Source: Asaia bogorensis
GTDB lineage: Bacteria; Pseudomonadota; Alphaproteobacteria; Acetobacterales; Acetobacteraceae
Length of the DNA: 8,491 bases
Reading direction: 5' to 3'
Assembly (NCBI GenBank): GCA_945873675.1
Contig: CAMCEP010000109.1
Span: 1-8,491 of the forward strand
The position numbers were made by a program, and so were the translations under genes. The notes beneath the pieces are model-generated. The model searched no databases. It was not told the DNA's origin and saw only the letters and a list, made by a program, of their open reading frames with translations. Of this stretch, positions 7,025-8,491 are shown in pieces; positions within the stretch are counted from its first letter, which is position 1, and every line of letters begins with the position of its first letter.

Positions 7025-7053
7025 TGGATACCGCGGCGCGGATCGTCTAACAA
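7025..7053 (-). promoter_or_regulatory. Candidate promoter for the upstream paralog
   Basis: On the minus strand TTGTTA (7048-7053) is followed by exactly 17 bases and TATCCA (7025-7030). This is a 4 of 6 and 3 of 6 match to the housekeeping -35 and -10 consensus. It would give a leader of about 35 AT-rich bases before the TTG at 6984. The -10 lies in GGTATCCA, sharing GGTATC with the putative promoter of the downstream paralog. The rest of the divergent gap to mscL shows only a short GGCATGCC palindrome (around 7112). Confidence 0.35.
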
Positions 7054-7159
7054 CCAAGCGGGGGCTATCCTCGCGGCCTGGAGGGAGCATTGGACGCGGC
7101 AGGCATGCCGTTCGCCAAGGTCAATAAATCCATCCCGCCAGGGCCATACCCTATTAAGC

Positions 7160-7188
7160 TTTACAAAAGACAATTAATACGCTTGCAT
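7160..7188 (+). promoter_or_regulatory. Candidate mscL promoter
   Basis: TTTACA (7160-7165) matches 5 of 6 positions of the -35 consensus. At 17-base spacing the -10 would be TTGCAT (7183-7188), which is a poor match. The 7150-7185 stretch is the most AT-rich part of the divergent gap, which supports a promoter here even if the exact -10 is wrong. Confidence 0.3.
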
Positions 7189-7215
7189 CCATCCGTAAAA
7201 CGAGTCCTGTTGGTT

Positions 7216-7220
7216 GGGAG
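7216..7220 (+). promoter_or_regulatory. mscL ribosome-binding site
   Basis: GGGAG ends 7 bases before the ATG at 7228 and fixes this start. The ATG at 7221 is out of frame. A GAGG at 7223-7226 is too close to the start codon to serve. Confidence 0.7.
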
Positions 7221-7227
7221 ATGAGGC

Positions 7228-7707
7228 ATGAGCGATTTAGCCCATAAGATTGCTGGGCAGATTCCAGTGAAAGAGCCGCAATGGCTGAAGGAATTCAAAG
7301 CCTTCATCATGCGCGGCAATGTGATTGACCTGGCGGTTGGCGTGGTCATTGGCGCGGCCTTCACCGCGATTGTCACCTCCATGGTGGAGGATTTGTTCAA
7401 CCCAATCTTCGGCTTGCTGATGGGGGGGATGGATTTTTCTAACCTCTTTGTCGTGATATCCGGCGAACGCAAGGCAACGCTCGCGGCGACGCGTGATGGT
7501 GGCGCAGCCGTTCTGGCCGTTGGTAAATTTATCAATGCGGTCATCAAATTCGTAATTGTTGGTTTTGCGGTTTTCTGGATGGTGAAGGTGCTCAGCAAGC
7601 TTCAGGCATCCAAAGCTGTGGAAGAAGCCGCGGTCCCGCCGCCGCCCACCCCCACGGAAACGCTGCTGACCGAAATCCGCGACGAATTGAAGGCGCGCAA
7701 GGTCTAA
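7228..7707 (+). CDS. mscL: Large-conductance mechanosensitive channel MscL
   Basis: MscL forms a homopentameric inner-membrane pore that opens under membrane tension and releases solutes during hypo-osmotic shock. The 159 residues show the full architecture. An amphipathic N-terminal helix (KEFKAFIMRGN, 21-31) leads into TM1 (about 32-56, DLAVGVVIGAAFTAIVTSMV), which carries the Gly/Ala-rich gate. A short periplasmic loop follows (about 57-96, beginning NPIFGLLMGGMDF), then TM2 (about 97-121, ending in FWMVKVLSKL). A proline-rich linker (PPPPTPTE, 137-144) precedes the cytoplasmic helical-bundle segment LLTEIRDELK (146-155). It is about 20 residues longer than the E. coli protein, mainly through a polar extension of about 16 residues before the N-terminal helix. 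The gene appears to be monocistronic, with a good ribosome-binding site and a hairpin after it, and it is convergent with the nucleotidyltransferase gene. Confidence 0.97.
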   Translation: MSDLAHKIAGQIPVKEPQWLKEFKAFIMRGNVIDLAVGVVIGAAFTAIVTSMVEDLFNPIFGLLMGGMDFSNLFVVISGERKATLAATRDGGAAVLAVGKFINAVIKFVIVGFAVFWMVKVLSKLQASKAVEEAAVPPPPTPTETLLTEIRDELKARKV

Positions 7708-7741
7708 CTTCACCTTACTGCAAGGCGCAGAAATAAGCGGG

Positions 7742-7769
7742 CGCGTGATCCTTTGCGGCGGATCACGCG
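7742..7769. terminator. Hairpin between convergent mscL and nucleotidyltransferase genes
   Basis: A perfect 10-bp stem, CGCGTGATCC (7742-7751) with GGATCACGCG (7760-7769), encloses an 8-base loop. It starts 34 bases after the mscL stop. On the plus strand the T-rich part (CTTTTATT, then GCTTTTT, about 7779-7795) is displaced by about 10 bases, so this is not a textbook intrinsic terminator. On the minus strand only a weak TTATTT follows. It probably serves as a shared transcript-end structure for both genes. Confidence 0.55.
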
Positions 7770-7825
7770 ACTTGGGCGCTTTTATTAGCTTTTTGGTTCT
7801 TTGGTGCTCTGATTAAGCAGGGGCG

Positions 7826-8491
7826 CTAGCGCACCAAACTATACCCTGGCACGCCCTTCAGCGCCTCGGTCGTATCAAAGTCGCGCAGTACCGCGTCATC
7901 GGCCATTTCTACTTCAACACAGCGATCGGCGTATTTGCCGGCCAAATGCCGCGCGCCGACATCGCCGGTAATTGCCAGCATCTCGGGCAGAAATTCGCGC
8001 GACCAGAGCATGGGATTGCCCTGCTTGCCGCGGAAGGTTGGCATCACAATCGCGCGACCTTCTTCCGGATCAAACGCCGCCATCAGCCGATCGAGCATGG
8101 CGGAACTCACCAACGGCATATCGCCCAGGCACACCATGAAGCCTTCAATATCCTGGGGCAGAGCTTGCAGCCCTGCCTTGAGCGACGCGGAAAGCCCCTC
8201 CGCGTAATCATCGGCAATCGCGAATTGTACGGCGCGGTTGGAAAGGGCTTCCTCCACCCGGTCATGCTCATGGCCGGTGACGACAATGATCGGCCGCGCA
8301 TGGGAAGCCAGCACCTGTTCCACCACGCGCACCACCATGGGCACGCCATCATTATCCGTGACCAGCAGCTTGTTCAGCGGCGCCATGCGGCGAGACCGTC
8401 CCGCGGCCAGCACAATCGCTGCAACGCGGCGCCCGCGGCGCGGCGCAAGGGCCGGCGGTGGCGTGCGCGGCGCCTGTTCGCGCGGCAGGGG
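7826..8491 (-). CDS. MocA-like molybdenum cofactor nucleotidyltransferase domain, C-terminal part of a longer protein
   Basis: The frame is open from the right window edge (221 codons visible) to a TAG at 7826-7828. The NTP-transferase fold begins with VAAIVLAAGRSRRM and NKLL (about residues 23-43 of the visible part). The LAAG form is typical of CTP-using MocA proteins, whereas GTP-using MobA has LAGG. Further signatures are VVTGH, DDYAEGLSASLKAGL, CLGDMPLV (metal-binding Asp), GNPMLW, GDVGARHL and DFDTTEAL. Such domains transfer CMP to molybdopterin to form the dinucleotide cofactor of xanthine-dehydrogenase-type enzymes. A start at GTG 8413 would delete the first strand of the nucleotide-binding fold, so the true start lies upstream. 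The 22 residues before the domain are Pro/Ala/Arg-rich, like an interdomain linker. This suggests the alphaproteobacterial fusion with an N-terminal MoaB/MogA-like molybdopterin-binding domain, which would lie outside the window. Confidence 0.88.
   Translation of the reverse strand, partial: PLPREQAPRTPPPALAPRRGRRVAAIVLAAGRSRRMAPLNKLLVTDNDGVPMVVRVVEQVLASHARPIIVVTGHEHDRVEEALSNRAVQFAIADDYAEGLSASLKAGLQALPQDIEGFMVCLGDMPLVSSAMLDRLMAAFDPEEGRAIVMPTFRGKQGNPMLWSREFLPEMLAITGDVGARHLAGKYADRCVEVEMADDAVLRDFDTTEALKGVPGYSLVR

Noticed and set aside
6985..7227. Small RNA or riboswitch in the divergent gap before mscL
   Set aside because: Only short palindromes and AT-rich promoter-like stretches are visible. 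There is no multi-stem structure and no hairpin with a T-tract.
7161..7713. Two long minus-strand open frames (145 and 158 codons) antisense to mscL
   Set aside because: mscL is certain on the opposite strand. Both frames are shadows without family signatures, although two such long antisense frames over one gene is a curiosity of codon bias.

Overview
The window looks like a chromosomal segment of a moderately GC-rich alphaproteobacterium. Rhodospirillales/Acetobacteraceae is my best guess, based on GC-rich codon use, a D-aminoacylase-type amidohydrolase, and a MocA-like nucleotidyltransferase domain of the kind often fused behind a molybdopterin-binding domain in Alphaproteobacteria. This is inference; there is no rRNA or tRNA to settle the taxonomy. 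I see no CRISPR array, transposase, integrase or phage gene. Both window ends cut through genes, and the first 14 bases are a pure G run that looks artefactual.

Layout from left to right: (1) the C-terminal third of an MFS-type membrane transporter on the plus strand. (2) A complete N-acyl-D-amino-acid deacylase (D-aminoacylase family) on the minus strand, whose stop codon directly abuts the transporter's stop codon. (3) and (4) Two very large, tandem, same-strand genes (804 and about 823 codons) for clearly homologous proteins that I cannot assign to any described family. (5) mscL, the large-conductance mechanosensitive channel, on the plus strand and divergent from the paralog pair. (6) The C-terminal part of a MocA-like molybdenum-cofactor nucleotidyltransferase on the minus strand, convergent with mscL and running off the right edge.

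The minus-strand order is upstream paralog (4513-6984), downstream paralog (1934-4348), then deacylase (383-1837), with gaps of 164 and 96 bases. The gaps are long for a tight operon. The gap between the paralogs holds a plausible separate promoter with a palindrome near its expected start point, plus three copies of a CTTGGC/GCCAAG element that can form alternative hairpins around the upstream gene's stop codon.

The paralog pair is the main unexplained content. Together the two genes fill more than half of the window. They share collinear conserved blocks from the N-terminus to the last 20 residues, and they lack recognisable catalytic motifs, signal peptides and membrane segments. The flanking genes (deacylase, MscL, MocA-like protein) are ordinary housekeeping or catabolic genes and do not indicate the pair's function.
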